DNA of 64,000 bases. Source: an uncultured beta proteobacterium. GTDB lineage: Bacteria > Pseudomonadota > Gammaproteobacteria > Burkholderiales > Burkholderiaceae_C. Below are positions 1 through 8,440 of the stretch, in pieces. The notes beneath the pieces are model-generated. The model was not told the DNA's origin. It made no database searches and worked only from the letters and a program-made list of their open reading frames with translations. Made by a program: the position numbers and the translations under genes. Each line of letters begins with the position of its first letter. Position 1 is the first letter of the stretch. Location: the NCBI GenBank assembly GCA_903844215.1, contig CAIMSP010000153.1, positions 39,892-103,891 on the forward strand. Reading direction: 5' to 3'.

Positions 1-776
1 TCATGGGGCCCGCTGGAATGGAGGAGATGACCGAGCAACTGCGCGGCATGTTCAGCCAGATGGGGCAGACCAAGCGCCAGACGCGCCGGCTCAAAATCAG
101 CGAAGCGCTCAAGCTGCTGGTCGAGGAAGAGGCGGCCAAGCTGGTGAACGAGGAGGAGATTCGAGCCCAGGCGATTCACAGCGCCGAACAAAACGGCATT
201 GTCTTCATCGACGAAATCGACAAGGTGACCTCGCGCTCGGAGTCGGGCAGCGCCGAGGTCTCGCGCCAGGGCGTGCAGCGCGATCTGCTGCCACTGGTGG
301 AGGGAACGGCGGTGTCGACCAAGTACGGCACCATCAAGACCGACCACATCCTGTTCATCGCGTCCGGCGCCTTTCACCTGGCCAAGCCCAGCGATCTGAT
401 TCCCGAACTGCAGGGCCGTTTCCCGATTCGGGTGGAACTGCAGTCGCTCTCGATCCAGGACTTCGAGGCCATCCTCACGCAAACCCATGCTTCGCTGGTC
501 AGGCAATACCAGGCCCTGCTGGCCACCGAGCGCGTGCACCTGGAGTTCACGCCCGAGGGCATCCGGCGCCTGGCCAGCATCGCGTATGAAGTGAATGAGC
601 GCACCGAAAACATCGGCGCGCGCCGCTTGTCCACCGTGATGGAGCGGCTGCTGGACGAGGTCAGCTTTGACGCCGCCAACCTGGGCGACCAAAGCATCCA
701 CGTGGACGCGGCCTATGTGGATGCGCGCCTCAAGGAGTTGAGCCAGAATGAAGACTTGTCACGGTATATTCTGTGA
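1..776 (+). CDS. hslU: HslU, ATPase subunit of the HslUV protease (3' part only)
   Basis: HslU is the AAA+ unfoldase that feeds proteins to the HslV peptidase in the cytoplasm. Only the C-terminal 257 or so residues are present; the reading frame is open at the left edge, so the N-terminus and Walker A lie outside the window. Visible parts are the end of the I domain ([13 protein letters not shown]), Walker B VFIDEIDK, the sensor/arginine region [12 protein letters not shown], the C-domain stretch [12 protein letters not shown], and the terminal LSRYIL tail, which in this family docks into HslV. It reads into lpxC 28 bp later on the same strand. The first in-frame ATG at base 3 is internal and is not the real start. 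Confidence 0.97.
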   Translation, partial: MGPAGMEEMTEQLRGMFSQMGQTKRQTRRLKISEALKLLVEEEAAKLVNEEEIRAQAIHSAEQNGIVFIDEIDKVTSRSESGSAEVSRQGVQRDLLPLVEGTAVSTKYGTIKTDHILFIASGAFHLAKPSDLIPELQGRFPIRVELQSLSIQDFEAILTQTHASLVRQYQALLATERVHLEFTPEGIRRLASIAYEVNERTENIGARRLSTVMERLLDEVSFDAANLGDQSIHVDAAYVDARLKELSQNEDLSRYIL

Positions 777-804
777 TCCACCGAATTCAGACTGACCCTT
801 CTCC

Positions 805-1737
805 ATGCGCTCCGTGCTGCAACAACGAACCCTCAAATCCCTGACCCGCGCCGTTGGCGTCGGTCTGCACAGCGGGCAGCGGGTGGAGCTCACGCTGCGG
901 CCCGCGCCACCCGACACCGGCATCATCTTTCGCCGCATCGACCTGGCCGAGCCGGTGGAGATCGCGATTTCGGCGCTGGCGGTGACCGACACGCGCATGG
1001 CGACCACGATCTCGCACAAGGGCGCCAGGGTGCTCACGGTCGAGCACCTGATGTCGGCCTGTTCCGGTCTTGGCGTGGACAACCTGTATGTGGACATCAC
1101 GGCCGAAGAGGTGCCGATTCTGGATGGCTCCGCCTCCTCCTTTGTCTATCTGCTGCAAAGCGCGGGCATCGCGCTGCAGGCGGCGCCCAAGCGCTTCATC
1201 CGCGTGAAGGAAGCGGTGGAGGTGCGTCAGGGCCAGGGCGAGTCCCTCAAGTGGGCGCGGCTGGATCCCTTTCATGGCTACAAGCTGCGCTTCGAGATCG
1301 ACTTCAACCATCCGGCGGTGGACTCCACCGGACAAAGCGTCGAGTTCGACCTGAGCACCGGCTCCTACAGCCGCGACATCGCCCGCGCGCGCACCTTTGG
1401 CTTCACCAAGGACGTGGAGATGATGCGCGCCAACGGCCTGGCACTGGGCGGCGGTCTGGACAACGCGGTCGTGATGGACGACTACAAGGTGCTCAATGCC
1501 GAAGGCCTGCGTTACGGCGACGAGTTCGTCAAGCACAAGATCCTGGACGCCATGGGCGACCTGTACCTGATCGGCAAACCCCTGCTCGCCGCCTACAGCG
1601 CGTTTCGCTCCGGGCATGCGCTCAACAACCTGCTGCTGCGCGAGTTGCTGGCCCAACCGCAGGCCTGGGACGTGGTGAGCTTTGAGGACGAGAAGCTCGC
1701 CCCTACCGGATTTTCGCAACTCGCGAGGGCTTGGTAA
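805..1737 (+). CDS. lpxC: UDP-3-O-acyl-N-acetylglucosamine deacetylase
   Basis: LpxC performs the committed step of lipid A synthesis, a zinc-dependent deacetylation in the cytoplasm. At 310 residues it has normal family length. Recognisable blocks are [13 protein letters not shown] near the N-terminus, [10 protein letters not shown] with the first zinc histidine, [10 protein letters not shown], the zinc-binding [15 protein letters not shown] block, and the catalytic-histidine block [12 protein letters not shown] near the C-terminus. The ATG at 805 gives the expected N-terminus ([20 protein letters not shown]). The stop codon overlaps the next start (TAATG), so the downstream small gene is probably translationally coupled. 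Confidence 0.98.
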   Translation: MRSVLQQRTLKSLTRAVGVGLHSGQRVELTLRPAPPDTGIIFRRIDLAEPVEIAISALAVTDTRMATTISHKGARVLTVEHLMSACSGLGVDNLYVDITAEEVPILDGSASSFVYLLQSAGIALQAAPKRFIRVKEAVEVRQGQGESLKWARLDPFHGYKLRFEIDFNHPAVDSTGQSVEFDLSTGSYSRDIARARTFGFTKDVEMMRANGLALGGGLDNAVVMDDYKVLNAEGLRYGDEFVKHKILDAMGDLYLIGKPLLAAYSAFRSGHALNNLLLRELLAQPQAWDVVSFEDEKLAPTGFSQLARAW

Positions 1738-1913
1738 TGCTACTTTTTCGCGCTGCCGTTCTCTTGCTGCTGCTGGCTGCGGGCGTGTCGTTCGCGCTCT
1801 TTGTCGGAACAGGCGAGCCGCGCTATAAACAATTCGGCCTGCGCACGCTCAAGTGGTTGTTAATCGCTGCGGGTTGCTTCTTCGCGGTGCTGATTCTGGA
1901 GAGAATCGCCTGA
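1737..1913 (+). CDS. Small two-helix membrane protein of unknown function
   Basis: This is a 58-residue protein with two hydrophobic segments (about residues 3-21 and 36-54) around a short basic loop, YKQFGLRTLKW. The ATG at 1737 overlaps the lpxC stop by one base; a TTG two codons earlier is also possible. I do not recognise a named family. Small two-helix proteins of this kind often follow lpxC in Betaproteobacteria, so a conserved envelope role is plausible but is inference. It ends before a large inverted repeat that separates it from the convergent rquA gene. Confidence 0.65.
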   Translation: MLLFRAAVLLLLLAAGVSFALFVGTGEPRYKQFGLRTLKWLLIAAGCFFAVLILERIA

Positions 1914-1942
1914 GCTTGGCGCTCGCGAACTGCACGCTACCC

Positions 1943-2027
1943 TGTCGGCTCACGCTGCGCTGACCCGACCTACGGGTGGGCATGCGCACAAGACGTAGGG
2001 CGGGCTAGCGCAGGGCGTAACCCGACA
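1943..2027. repeat. REP-like imperfect inverted repeat between convergent genes
   Basis: Two arms of about 32-34 bp (1943-1974 and 1994-2027) are near-complementary, differing at a handful of positions. They are separated by 19 bp. Both begin or end in the TGTCGG/CCCGACA motif typical of dispersed palindromic repeats in proteobacteria. The repeat sits between the convergent small membrane gene and rquA, where it could act as a bidirectional transcription end or an mRNA stabiliser. Confidence 0.7.
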
Positions 2028-2033
2028 ATCGAC

Positions 2034-2759
2034 CTACCTCGTGATCACGACCTTCTGGTACAGACCGCCAAAGTAGGTCTGCTTTTCCACCTTCGTGAAG
2101 GGCACGCCGGCGGGCAGCCAGTCGGCGATCTCGCCGCGCCACATGTCCATCGCAAACGGTTCGAGCGTGCTGAGTATGGGCACCATGAGGTAGCGCCAGG
2201 GGCTGCTGGCCACGGGCTTGTGGTAGTCGACAAAAATCAGTTTGCCACCGGGCTTGGTCACGCGCAGCGCCTCGGCGATGGTCTTGCGGCGCGCCTGCGC
2301 GGGCTGCTCGTGCAGCAGGAAGAAGACCACGACGGCGTCGTGACTGGCGTCTTCGAAATGCAGTTCCGTGGAGTCCTGCAGCAGCATGCGCACCTGGCTG
2401 GGCCGGCTCAGCTTGGTCTGCAGGTTCTTGATCTGGATCGGTGCCACATCGACCACGTCGAGTTGCCCCTCAGGAGCCAGTCGCCGCAGCAGGTGCTCGG
2501 TGAAGTCGCCATAGACGCAGGCGACCTGCAGCACCTTGCCATGGATCACGTCGCCCATTTCCTGCAGCGCCGCGTCGCGCAGCCGCGCAAAGTTGCCCCA
2601 CAGGATCAGATTGACCAGCCACTGACGCTCGAAAATGCGCACGGCATTCGGGTGCAGATAGGCCCACCAATAGGTCTTCTGAAGGTACTCGGGAATGACG
2701 ACCGGGGCCAGGCCGGGCGCGGCGGTTTCGGCAATTGCCGCAGATTCTTTTGGACTCAC
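2034..2759 (-). CDS. rquA: RquA, rhodoquinone biosynthesis enzyme
   Basis: RquA converts ubiquinone to rhodoquinone and belongs to a divergent class I methyltransferase fold that uses S-adenosylmethionine. The family is recognised here by YLQKTYWWAYLHPNAV, the ILWGNFARLRDAAL segment, and the altered nucleotide loop VLQVACVYGDF, which replaces the usual GxGxG motif. Later come FFLLHEQP and PGGKLIFVDYHKP. I prefer the GTG at 2759 (SPKESAAI) because GAGG lies about 8 bp upstream; a GTG at 2813 would add 18 residues without a clear ribosome site. It is the last gene after frdABCD on the same strand. That context fits its role, because rhodoquinol is the low-potential donor for fumarate reduction. 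Confidence 0.9.
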   Translation of the reverse strand: MSPKESAAIAETAAPGLAPVVIPEYLQKTYWWAYLHPNAVRIFERQWLVNLILWGNFARLRDAALQEMGDVIHGKVLQVACVYGDFTEHLLRRLAPEGQLDVVDVAPIQIKNLQTKLSRPSQVRMLLQDSTELHFEDASHDAVVVFFLLHEQPAQARRKTIAEALRVTKPGGKLIFVDYHKPVASSPWRYLMVPILSTLEPFAMDMWRGEIADWLPAGVPFTKVEKQTYFGGLYQKVVITR

Positions 2760-2877
2760 GCAATGACCTCGGGAAAACGTTGAAAAATCAACCCAGGCAG
2801 TTGGCCCGGGCACGTCGAAGGTTCAGGCCGCACGCAAGGCGCGGCACCGAAGTATCGCCGGATTTCCAAATTGCAGC

Positions 2878-3219
2878 TCAGAGACGCAGCAGCAGCAGCG
2901 CCGACAGCACGGTGCCCGCCGCCGCGACGAGGTAGGCCAGCACCGCGACCCGTCCGTCCTGACGCAGACCGAAGTCGTACAGCGTGACGCGCAAGCGGTG
3001 CGCTGCGTGCCAGAGAAAGAGCGAGATCACCCCGAGCAGGAACAGCTTGCCGAACCAGTGGCCGGCAAAGGCATGCATCCTGTCGTAGCTGAACAGGCTC
3101 GGTGCGTGTCCCAGCGACACCAGCACAAACAGCAGCGCCAGTGCCGGCGCCAGGAAGGCCGCCAGCGTGCCGCCTGCAGCAAACAGGCTCCAGAAGATGG
3201 GTTTGTTTGACTTGGCCAT
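2878..3219 (-). CDS. frdD: Fumarate reductase membrane subunit D
   Basis: FrdD is one of two hydrophobic anchors of the E. coli-type (type D) quinol:fumarate reductase. It helps form the quinol site and tether FrdAB to the inner membrane. It has 113 residues with three hydrophobic helices (about 8-36, 53-74 and 88-112) and the conserved patch LWHAAHRLRVTLYDFGL between helices two and three. The start at 3219 (MAKSNKPIFWS) matches the usual FrdD N-terminus. It follows frdC with a 2-bp gap and has the length expected of the family. Confidence 0.93.
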   Translation of the reverse strand: MAKSNKPIFWSLFAAGGTLAAFLAPALALLFVLVSLGHAPSLFSYDRMHAFAGHWFGKLFLLGVISLFLWHAAHRLRVTLYDFGLRQDGRVAVLAYLVAAAGTVLSALLLLRL

Positions 3220-3221
3220 GG

Positions 3222-3614
3222 TTACAGCACTCCCGCAAAAAACAGCACCACGAGCGAGGCAACAGCCCATACAGCGTAGTGCGCACCGACGATGTATTTA
3301 CCCGCCAGGAACTCTTCACCAATCTGCACCGGCATGGCCTTGGGCGTGACGTTGAACCAGTTGGTGGCGTTGTGCACGGAAAAGAGCAGCACGATGAACA
3401 GGCCCAGAAAGCTCCATGGCCCTTTGAGCGCCGCCATGAAGGATTCAAATGCCACCGGACCGGCCGCCAAGCGCTCCAGCGTGCACAGCATCAGCAGTGC
3501 AAAGGCGCCGATCGGGATGCAGGTCACTTCGCGCGACATGTAGCGCATATAGCGCGGGTGTTTCAAATACCAGCCGGTCTTGGAGACCTCACGGACATAA
3601 GGTTTGCGGCTCAT
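3222..3614 (-). CDS. frdC: Fumarate reductase membrane subunit C
   Basis: FrdC is the second membrane anchor of quinol:fumarate reductase. Its 130 residues start MSRKPYVREVSKTGWYLKHPRY, typical of FrdC. Three hydrophobic segments follow, with SVHNATNWFNVTPKAMPV between helices two and three. The ATG at 3614 overlaps the frdB stop (ATGA), supporting translational coupling. Earlier in-frame codons lie inside frdB and are not needed. Confidence 0.93.
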   Translation of the reverse strand: MSRKPYVREVSKTGWYLKHPRYMRYMSREVTCIPIGAFALLMLCTLERLAAGPVAFESFMAALKGPWSFLGLFIVLLFSVHNATNWFNVTPKAMPVQIGEEFLAGKYIVGAHYAVWAVASLVVLFFAGVL

Positions 3615-4363
3615 GATTTGCCTTTCGGTAACAGACGTTCCTTGTACCAATCCAGGGTGCTGGCCACCTTGACCTGCTGCAGCGCGCCCGCAGGATCGAC
3701 TGCCTTGGGGCAGACTTCGGAGCAGGCACCGACAAAGGAGCACTCCCACACGCCTTCGTTCGTGGCAATGACTTCCTGGCGCTCGTCGCGCCCGCCGTCG
3801 CGTGAATCCAGGTTGTAGCGGTGCGCCAGCGTGATCGCCGCCGGGCCGATGAATTTCGGCTGCAGCGAATACTCCGGGCAGGCCGCGTAGCACAGCATGC
3901 AGTTGATGCACATCGAGAACTGCCGGTACTTCATCAACTGCGCCGGCGTCTGCTTGTACTCGCCCTGCTCGATCGTGCGCTTCTCCTTAGGGATCAGATA
4001 GGGCTTGACGCGCTTGAGCTTGTCGATGAAGTCGTCCGCCACCGTCACCAGATCGCGCTCGATCGGGAAGTTGGCCAGCGGCTCGACCCGGATCACGCCC
4101 TCGTAGTCGCGCAGAAAGGCGTGGCACGAGAGTTTGGGCTCGCCGTTGATCATCATGCCGCAGCTGCCGCAGACCGCCATGTGGCAGGACCAGCGGTAGG
4201 CCAGCGTCGGGTCCAGGCTTTCCTTGACGGCGTTGAGCGCGTCCAGCACGACCCACTCCTCGTTGCACTCCACTTCGTATTTCTGAAAGTGCGGCGCGCT
4301 GTCGGTTTCGGGGTCATAGCGCAGCACTTCAAGCTGGACCATGCGCTTTTTCAATTGGCTCAT
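3611..4363 (-). CDS. frdB: Fumarate reductase iron-sulfur subunit
   Basis: FrdB carries electrons from membrane quinol to FrdA through three clusters. All ligands are visible in its 250 residues: the [2Fe-2S] group SCHMAVCGSCGMMINGEPKLSC (split around residues 59-80), the [4Fe-4S] motif CINCMLCYAACPEY, and the [3Fe-4S]/[4Fe-4S] region CSFVGACSEVCPKAVDP. The VCPKAVDP sequence resembles E. coli FrdB more than SdhB. Its start overlaps the frdA stop and its stop overlaps frdC, so the four subunits form a tightly coupled operon. Confidence 0.96.
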   Translation of the reverse strand: MSQLKKRMVQLEVLRYDPETDSAPHFQKYEVECNEEWVVLDALNAVKESLDPTLAYRWSCHMAVCGSCGMMINGEPKLSCHAFLRDYEGVIRVEPLANFPIERDLVTVADDFIDKLKRVKPYLIPKEKRTIEQGEYKQTPAQLMKYRQFSMCINCMLCYAACPEYSLQPKFIGPAAITLAHRYNLDSRDGGRDERQEVIATNEGVWECSFVGACSEVCPKAVDPAGALQQVKVASTLDWYKERLLPKGKS

Positions 4364-6117
4364 TTGTGGTCTCCCGAGTAGTCACGCACGCCCGGAGGCG
4401 ACTTGGTGATCACCACGTCCAGGTAGTCCAGACGCGGCGGCTGCAGGCCCTGGAAATAGGCCATGCTGTGGCGCAGGAAGCTCTTGTCGTCGCGCTCCAC
4501 GAAGTCCAGGCGCTGGTGCGCGCCGCGCGACTCCTTGCGCGCCAGTGCGCTCACCGTCAGTGCCTCGGCGCAGTCCAGCATCGAGCCCAGTTCCAGAACC
4601 TGGAACAGGTCGGTGTTGAAGACGTTGCTCTTGTCGTGCAGGATGATCTGTCCGTAACGCTGGCGCAGCTCGGCGATCTTGGCGACGGCTTCCTCCAGAC
4701 CCTTCTCTTCGCGATACAGGCCTGCGTTCTTTTCCATCGTGTCCATCATCTCCTTGCGTAGGCCCGACATGGACTCGGTGCCGTTGGTGCGCGAGAAGAT
4801 CTCCCGGATGCGCGCTTGCGACTCCTTGGCGCGCGCCTCCAGCACCGCCGTGTTGGGCGCGGGCTGTTGGCGCAGATGTTCGATGGCGGAGAGGGCCGCG
4901 CTCTTGCCGAACACCAGCAGTTCCACCAGCGAATTCGATCCCAGGCGGTTCGCGCCGTTCAGGCTCACGCAGGCGCATTCGCCGGCCGCAAACAGCCCTG
5001 GCAACTGCGTGGCCGCCTTGGTGTTGGTGGAGATGCCGCCCATCATGTAGTGCACCACCGGGCGGATTGGAATGGCGTCCTTGACGATGTCCACGCCCAG
5101 ATAGGCAATGCCGAGTTCGCGCACCAGCGGCAGTCGCTCGTCGATGTATTTCTCACCCAGATGGCGCATGTCGAGCATCACGCATTCGCCCCAGGGCGTG
5201 GTCACGGTATTGCCCTTTTGCAGCTCGTGCCAGTAGGCCTGGCTCACGCGGTCGCGCGGGCCCAGTTCCATGGTCTTGAGCTGCGGCTTGCCCAGCGGCG
5301 TCTCCGGGCCCATGCCGTAGTCCTGCAGGTAGCGCCGGCCGTTCTTGTTCAAGAGCACGCCGCCCTCGCCGCGGCAAGCTTCGGTCAACAGGCTGCCGGT
5401 GTTGGGCAAGCCGGTGGGGTGGTACTGCACGAACTCCATGTCCTTGAGCGGCACGCCCGCGCGGTAGGCCAGCGCCATGCCGTCGCCGGTCTTGATCGCG
5501 CCATTGGTGCTGAACGGGAACATGCGCCCCGCGCCGCCGCCGGCAATGATCACCGACTTGGCGTGGAACTGCTTGATCATGCCGCTGCGCATCTCCATCG
5601 CCGTGAGGCCCTGGCAGCGCCCGTCTTCCACCAGCAGGTCGAGCGCGTAGTACTCGTCAAAGCGCTGGATGGTGGGGAATTGCAGCGTCGTCTGGAACAG
5701 CGTGTGCAAGATGTGGAAGCCCGACTTGTCGGCGGCAAACCAGGTGCGCTGCTTCTTCATTCCGCCAAAGGGGCGCACCGCCACGGAACCATCCTCTTCG
5801 CGGTTCCACGGGCAGCCCCAGTGCTCCAGTTGCAGCAATTCCTTGGGCGCTTCGTGCACGAAATATTCAACGCAGTCCTGGTCCGAGAGCCAGTCGCCCC
5901 CGCCCACCGTGTCGTCGAAGTGCAGGTCGTAGCTGTCGTCGGCCTTGATCACGCCGGCAGCGCCCCCTTCGGCCGCGCAGGTGTGGCTGCGCATCGGATA
6001 GACCTTGGAGATCAGCGCAATGCGCAGCGTGGGGTCGGTCTCGGCCAAGGCGATGGCAGCGCGTAATCCCGCGCCTCCGGCACCGACGATGGCGACATCG
6101 CAGTTGACTATTTCCAT
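4360..6117 (-). CDS. frdA: Fumarate reductase flavoprotein subunit
   Basis: FrdA holds covalent FAD and reduces fumarate to succinate on the cytoplasmic face. The protein has 585 residues. It opens with the dinucleotide motif VAIVGAGGAGLRAAIAL, followed by the histidyl-FAD region MRSHTCAAEGGAAG. The active-site region includes FVQYHPTGL and later HYMMGGI. FAECACVSLNGANRLGSNSL-type sequence is at about residues 370-390. The order frdABCD, the two separate anchors C and D, and the adjacent rquA argue for a reductase working with rhodoquinol rather than an ordinary succinate dehydrogenase. The start lies 94 bp downstream of the CbcL-like gene, with a GGGGTGA/TCACCCC hairpin (6181-6198) but no T-run between them, so read-through is possible. 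Confidence 0.95.
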   Translation of the reverse strand: MEIVNCDVAIVGAGGAGLRAAIALAETDPTLRIALISKVYPMRSHTCAAEGGAAGVIKADDSYDLHFDDTVGGGDWLSDQDCVEYFVHEAPKELLQLEHWGCPWNREEDGSVAVRPFGGMKKQRTWFAADKSGFHILHTLFQTTLQFPTIQRFDEYYALDLLVEDGRCQGLTAMEMRSGMIKQFHAKSVIIAGGGAGRMFPFSTNGAIKTGDGMALAYRAGVPLKDMEFVQYHPTGLPNTGSLLTEACRGEGGVLLNKNGRRYLQDYGMGPETPLGKPQLKTMELGPRDRVSQAYWHELQKGNTVTTPWGECVMLDMRHLGEKYIDERLPLVRELGIAYLGVDIVKDAIPIRPVVHYMMGGISTNTKAATQLPGLFAAGECACVSLNGANRLGSNSLVELLVFGKSAALSAIEHLRQQPAPNTAVLEARAKESQARIREIFSRTNGTESMSGLRKEMMDTMEKNAGLYREEKGLEEAVAKIAELRQRYGQIILHDKSNVFNTDLFQVLELGSMLDCAEALTVSALARKESRGAHQRLDFVERDDKSFLRHSMAYFQGLQPPRLDYLDVVITKSPPGVRDYSGDHK

Positions 6118-6211
6118 AATTTCCTTTCGATCACCGCAGTGATTTCAACCCAACAAGACACCCGGAAGTGAGGCCGCTGCGGGGTGATTCCTCACCCCGG
6201 AAGCTCACGCA

Positions 6212-8200
6212 TTAACCCTTGAAGAACCCGATCCCTACCAGTGTCAGCAGCGTCAAGCCGATCGTGATCAGGCAAAAGCCCAGAACCTTGGATGCTGCCA
6301 GCTTGGCCGGTGACGGCGCGTCCACCAGGAGCTTCTCCAACTCGCCACTGTCGAGCAGGCGCTGGTATTCAACGCCGTGGTCGTGTTTGAACTCTTCCAG
6401 CGAGAAGGTGCCGGTGAACATCACCACTTCCAGCGGGAACTTGTCCGGACGGAAATGGTTGTTGAAGAAGTGCACCGTGAACAGGAACACCACCGCTAGG
6501 AACGCTTCCTCACCGTGGAAGATCGCGGCCACGTTGAACACCCAGCCCGGCAGGAAGGCGCCGAAGAAGCCCGGCAGCCACATGATCAGGCCACTCACGC
6601 CGATGATCGTGACACCCCAGAACGGAGCCCAGTAGTCAAACTTCTCCCAGTAGGTCCAGCGGTCGAACTTGGGACGAGGACCCTGGCCAAAGAACCACTT
6701 GAACATGGCGATCATGTCGCGTCCGTCTTGCAGGTTGGGAATCATCGAGTTCGGACCGAACAACTCAAAGGTTTTCCAGTTGCGCGCGATGCCCCAGACC
6801 ATGTAGATCAGGTGCCAGAAGAACACGCCGGCAAAGATCACTGCCGCCACACGGTGAATCAAACCAGCGGCGTGAGGTCCGCCCAGCGCCGACATGATGA
6901 CCGGTGCCCAGGCCACATCCGGATAGAACAGCGGCATGCCGGTGAGCGTCAGCGTCATCAGACTCAGGGCAAAGGTCAGGTGGGCAATGCGCCAGGTGCG
7001 ACTGAAACGCTGAACGTGCTTGCCCTTCATGTGCGCTGGCACAGAGTCGGCCTTGATGTGTGGCTTGCCGGCGCGCTGCTGGCGCTCCTTCCATTCGCGG
7101 TAGAACCACAGCGCGGTGTGCAGCCAGAAGAAGCCGAATGTCCCCACCAGCAGTTGCACCATGATCTGCCACGCCACCCAGATTTGTGGGTACTTCTTGA
7201 AGTCATGCGAGTTGCCGTGCGGCTGGAAGCTGGCGAAGCCGACGGGCACTTCGGGCAAGCCCTTCTTGGCGTTGTGGCAGGTGCGGCAGGTCGCCATGCG
7301 ATTGTCCTTTGAAACCTTGGACTTGGGGTCGTCGGCGCGCAAGATCTGGTGGCTGCCGTGGCAGTCAAAACACTTGGCCGTGTAGGCGTAGCCCAGGGAG
7401 CTGATGCGCCCGTGGAAGGTGTCTTTGTAGGACTCAAGCTTCTCGGTGTGGCAGTTGCCGCAATTCGCCGAGACCGTCAGCTTGAACGCGTCACCGGACG
7501 TATTGGTGATGCCGTGCGCGGTATGGCAGTCGGAGCAGACGGCCGCTTGCGCCAGCATCTTCTTGGCATTCTCTTGGCCGTGCACCGAGCCGTTATAGGC
7601 TTCGAGCTGCTCGGTATGGCAGGCCGCACCGCAGACCGTGGGGATGCTCAAGCGCCATTGGTTGTGCTGAGGCGTGTTCTTGGGCGGAACGTTGAAGCTG
7701 TGCGTGTCGTGGCAGTTGTCGCAAGCCGCATTCGGCTTGGTCTTGTCATCCGCATTCGGGCGTGCATGGAAGGACTTGCGGTAGGCCTCGATGTTCTTGG
7801 CCACCACGCCCAGGCGTGGCCTTTCCGCTTCCTTGCCGCGCTTGACCGTCTGCTCCCACAGCTCCTGGTGACAGTTCGCGCAATCCACCTTCTTGAGTGG
7901 CTGAGTCGCGTTCTTGGTATGGGAGTTGCCCTTTTCGGCGCTGTCGGTGATGTCGGTGTGGCAGGCCACGCACTGCATGTTGGCGTGCACGCTCTGGCCG
8001 AATTTGTCGCCCGCAATGCTGCGCAGCGTGCGCGCCTTGCCCTCTGGTCCGGGGGGCACTTCAAGTTTGCCTTTCTTGCCGTCGTGGCAGGTGAGGCAAG
8101 TGCCATTGTCCAGCGTGGGCTCGGCGCCGGCCGGTAAAGCCGAGAACAGCGTTGCGAAAAATGCCAGCGCAATCCAGATTTTGAAACGTTGAAACCGCAT
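6212..8200 (-). CDS. CbcL-like fused multihaem c / dihaem b cytochrome, probable quinol dehydrogenase
   Basis: This 662-residue protein has a signal peptide (cleavage near ALPAGA) and a periplasmic multihaem domain at about residues 30-335. A membrane cytochrome b domain of the HydC/FdnI type follows, with about six hydrophobic helices at 344-662. Eight CXXCH motifs are visible, beginning at C35, C77, C107, C160, C222, C247, C277 and C305. A ninth site at C190 reads CGAACH, with three residues between the cysteines. The architecture matches Geobacter CbcL, an inner-membrane quinol oxidase for low-potential extracellular acceptors. Its position beside Mtr-type genes supports a role passing quinol electrons to periplasmic carriers. 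Substrate preference is inference. An FNR-like box lies 75 bp upstream. Confidence 0.88.
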   Translation of the reverse strand: MRFQRFKIWIALAFFATLFSALPAGAEPTLDNGTCLTCHDGKKGKLEVPPGPEGKARTLRSIAGDKFGQSVHANMQCVACHTDITDSAEKGNSHTKNATQPLKKVDCANCHQELWEQTVKRGKEAERPRLGVVAKNIEAYRKSFHARPNADDKTKPNAACDNCHDTHSFNVPPKNTPQHNQWRLSIPTVCGAACHTEQLEAYNGSVHGQENAKKMLAQAAVCSDCHTAHGITNTSGDAFKLTVSANCGNCHTEKLESYKDTFHGRISSLGYAYTAKCFDCHGSHQILRADDPKSKVSKDNRMATCRTCHNAKKGLPEVPVGFASFQPHGNSHDFKKYPQIWVAWQIMVQLLVGTFGFFWLHTALWFYREWKERQQRAGKPHIKADSVPAHMKGKHVQRFSRTWRIAHLTFALSLMTLTLTGMPLFYPDVAWAPVIMSALGGPHAAGLIHRVAAVIFAGVFFWHLIYMVWGIARNWKTFELFGPNSMIPNLQDGRDMIAMFKWFFGQGPRPKFDRWTYWEKFDYWAPFWGVTIIGVSGLIMWLPGFFGAFLPGWVFNVAAIFHGEEAFLAVVFLFTVHFFNNHFRPDKFPLEVVMFTGTFSLEEFKHDHGVEYQRLLDSGELEKLLVDAPSPAKLAASKVLGFCLITIGLTLLTLVGIGFFKG

Positions 8201-8274
8201 GAAAACATCTCCGAAAACAAGTGCGCCGAGTGTACCTGTCAGTGCCTTGAAAATGGATGCGGACTGAGCGTGCC

Positions 8275-8288
8275 ATGACTTGGATCAA
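8275..8288 (-). promoter_or_regulatory. FNR/ANR-like box upstream of the CbcL-like gene
   Basis: ATGACTTGGATCAA matches 8 of 10 positions of the TTGAT-N4-ATCAA consensus and keeps the TGA-N6-TCA core. It is 75 bp from the start at 8200, a reasonable activator distance. Oxygen-responsive control is inferred. Confidence 0.45.
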
Positions 8289-8440
8289 ATTGCGGCACCG
8301 TCTTCAATTGATCCTGTGCAACTGCGGGGGCAAGCTTTGCCGCAGCGCATGAGGAACAGCGCCGAGTCCACGTCTGCGCAAGAGGGCGGTTTGGCGCAGC
8401 GCGCAGCGACCGTCAGCGCAGGACGGCAACTGCGCCTGGG

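Noticed and set aside
4360..6117. Succinate dehydrogenase SdhA instead of FrdA
   Set aside because: Two separate anchors of FrdC/FrdD type, frdABCD order and adjacent rquA favour a fumarate reductase.
6129..6143. ATCAC-CGCA-GTGAT palindrome upstream of frdA as an FNR or CRP site
   Set aside because: The arms have the wrong orientation for FNR (TTGAT...ATCAA) and do not fit TGTGA-N6-TCACA; it overlaps the ribosome-site region.
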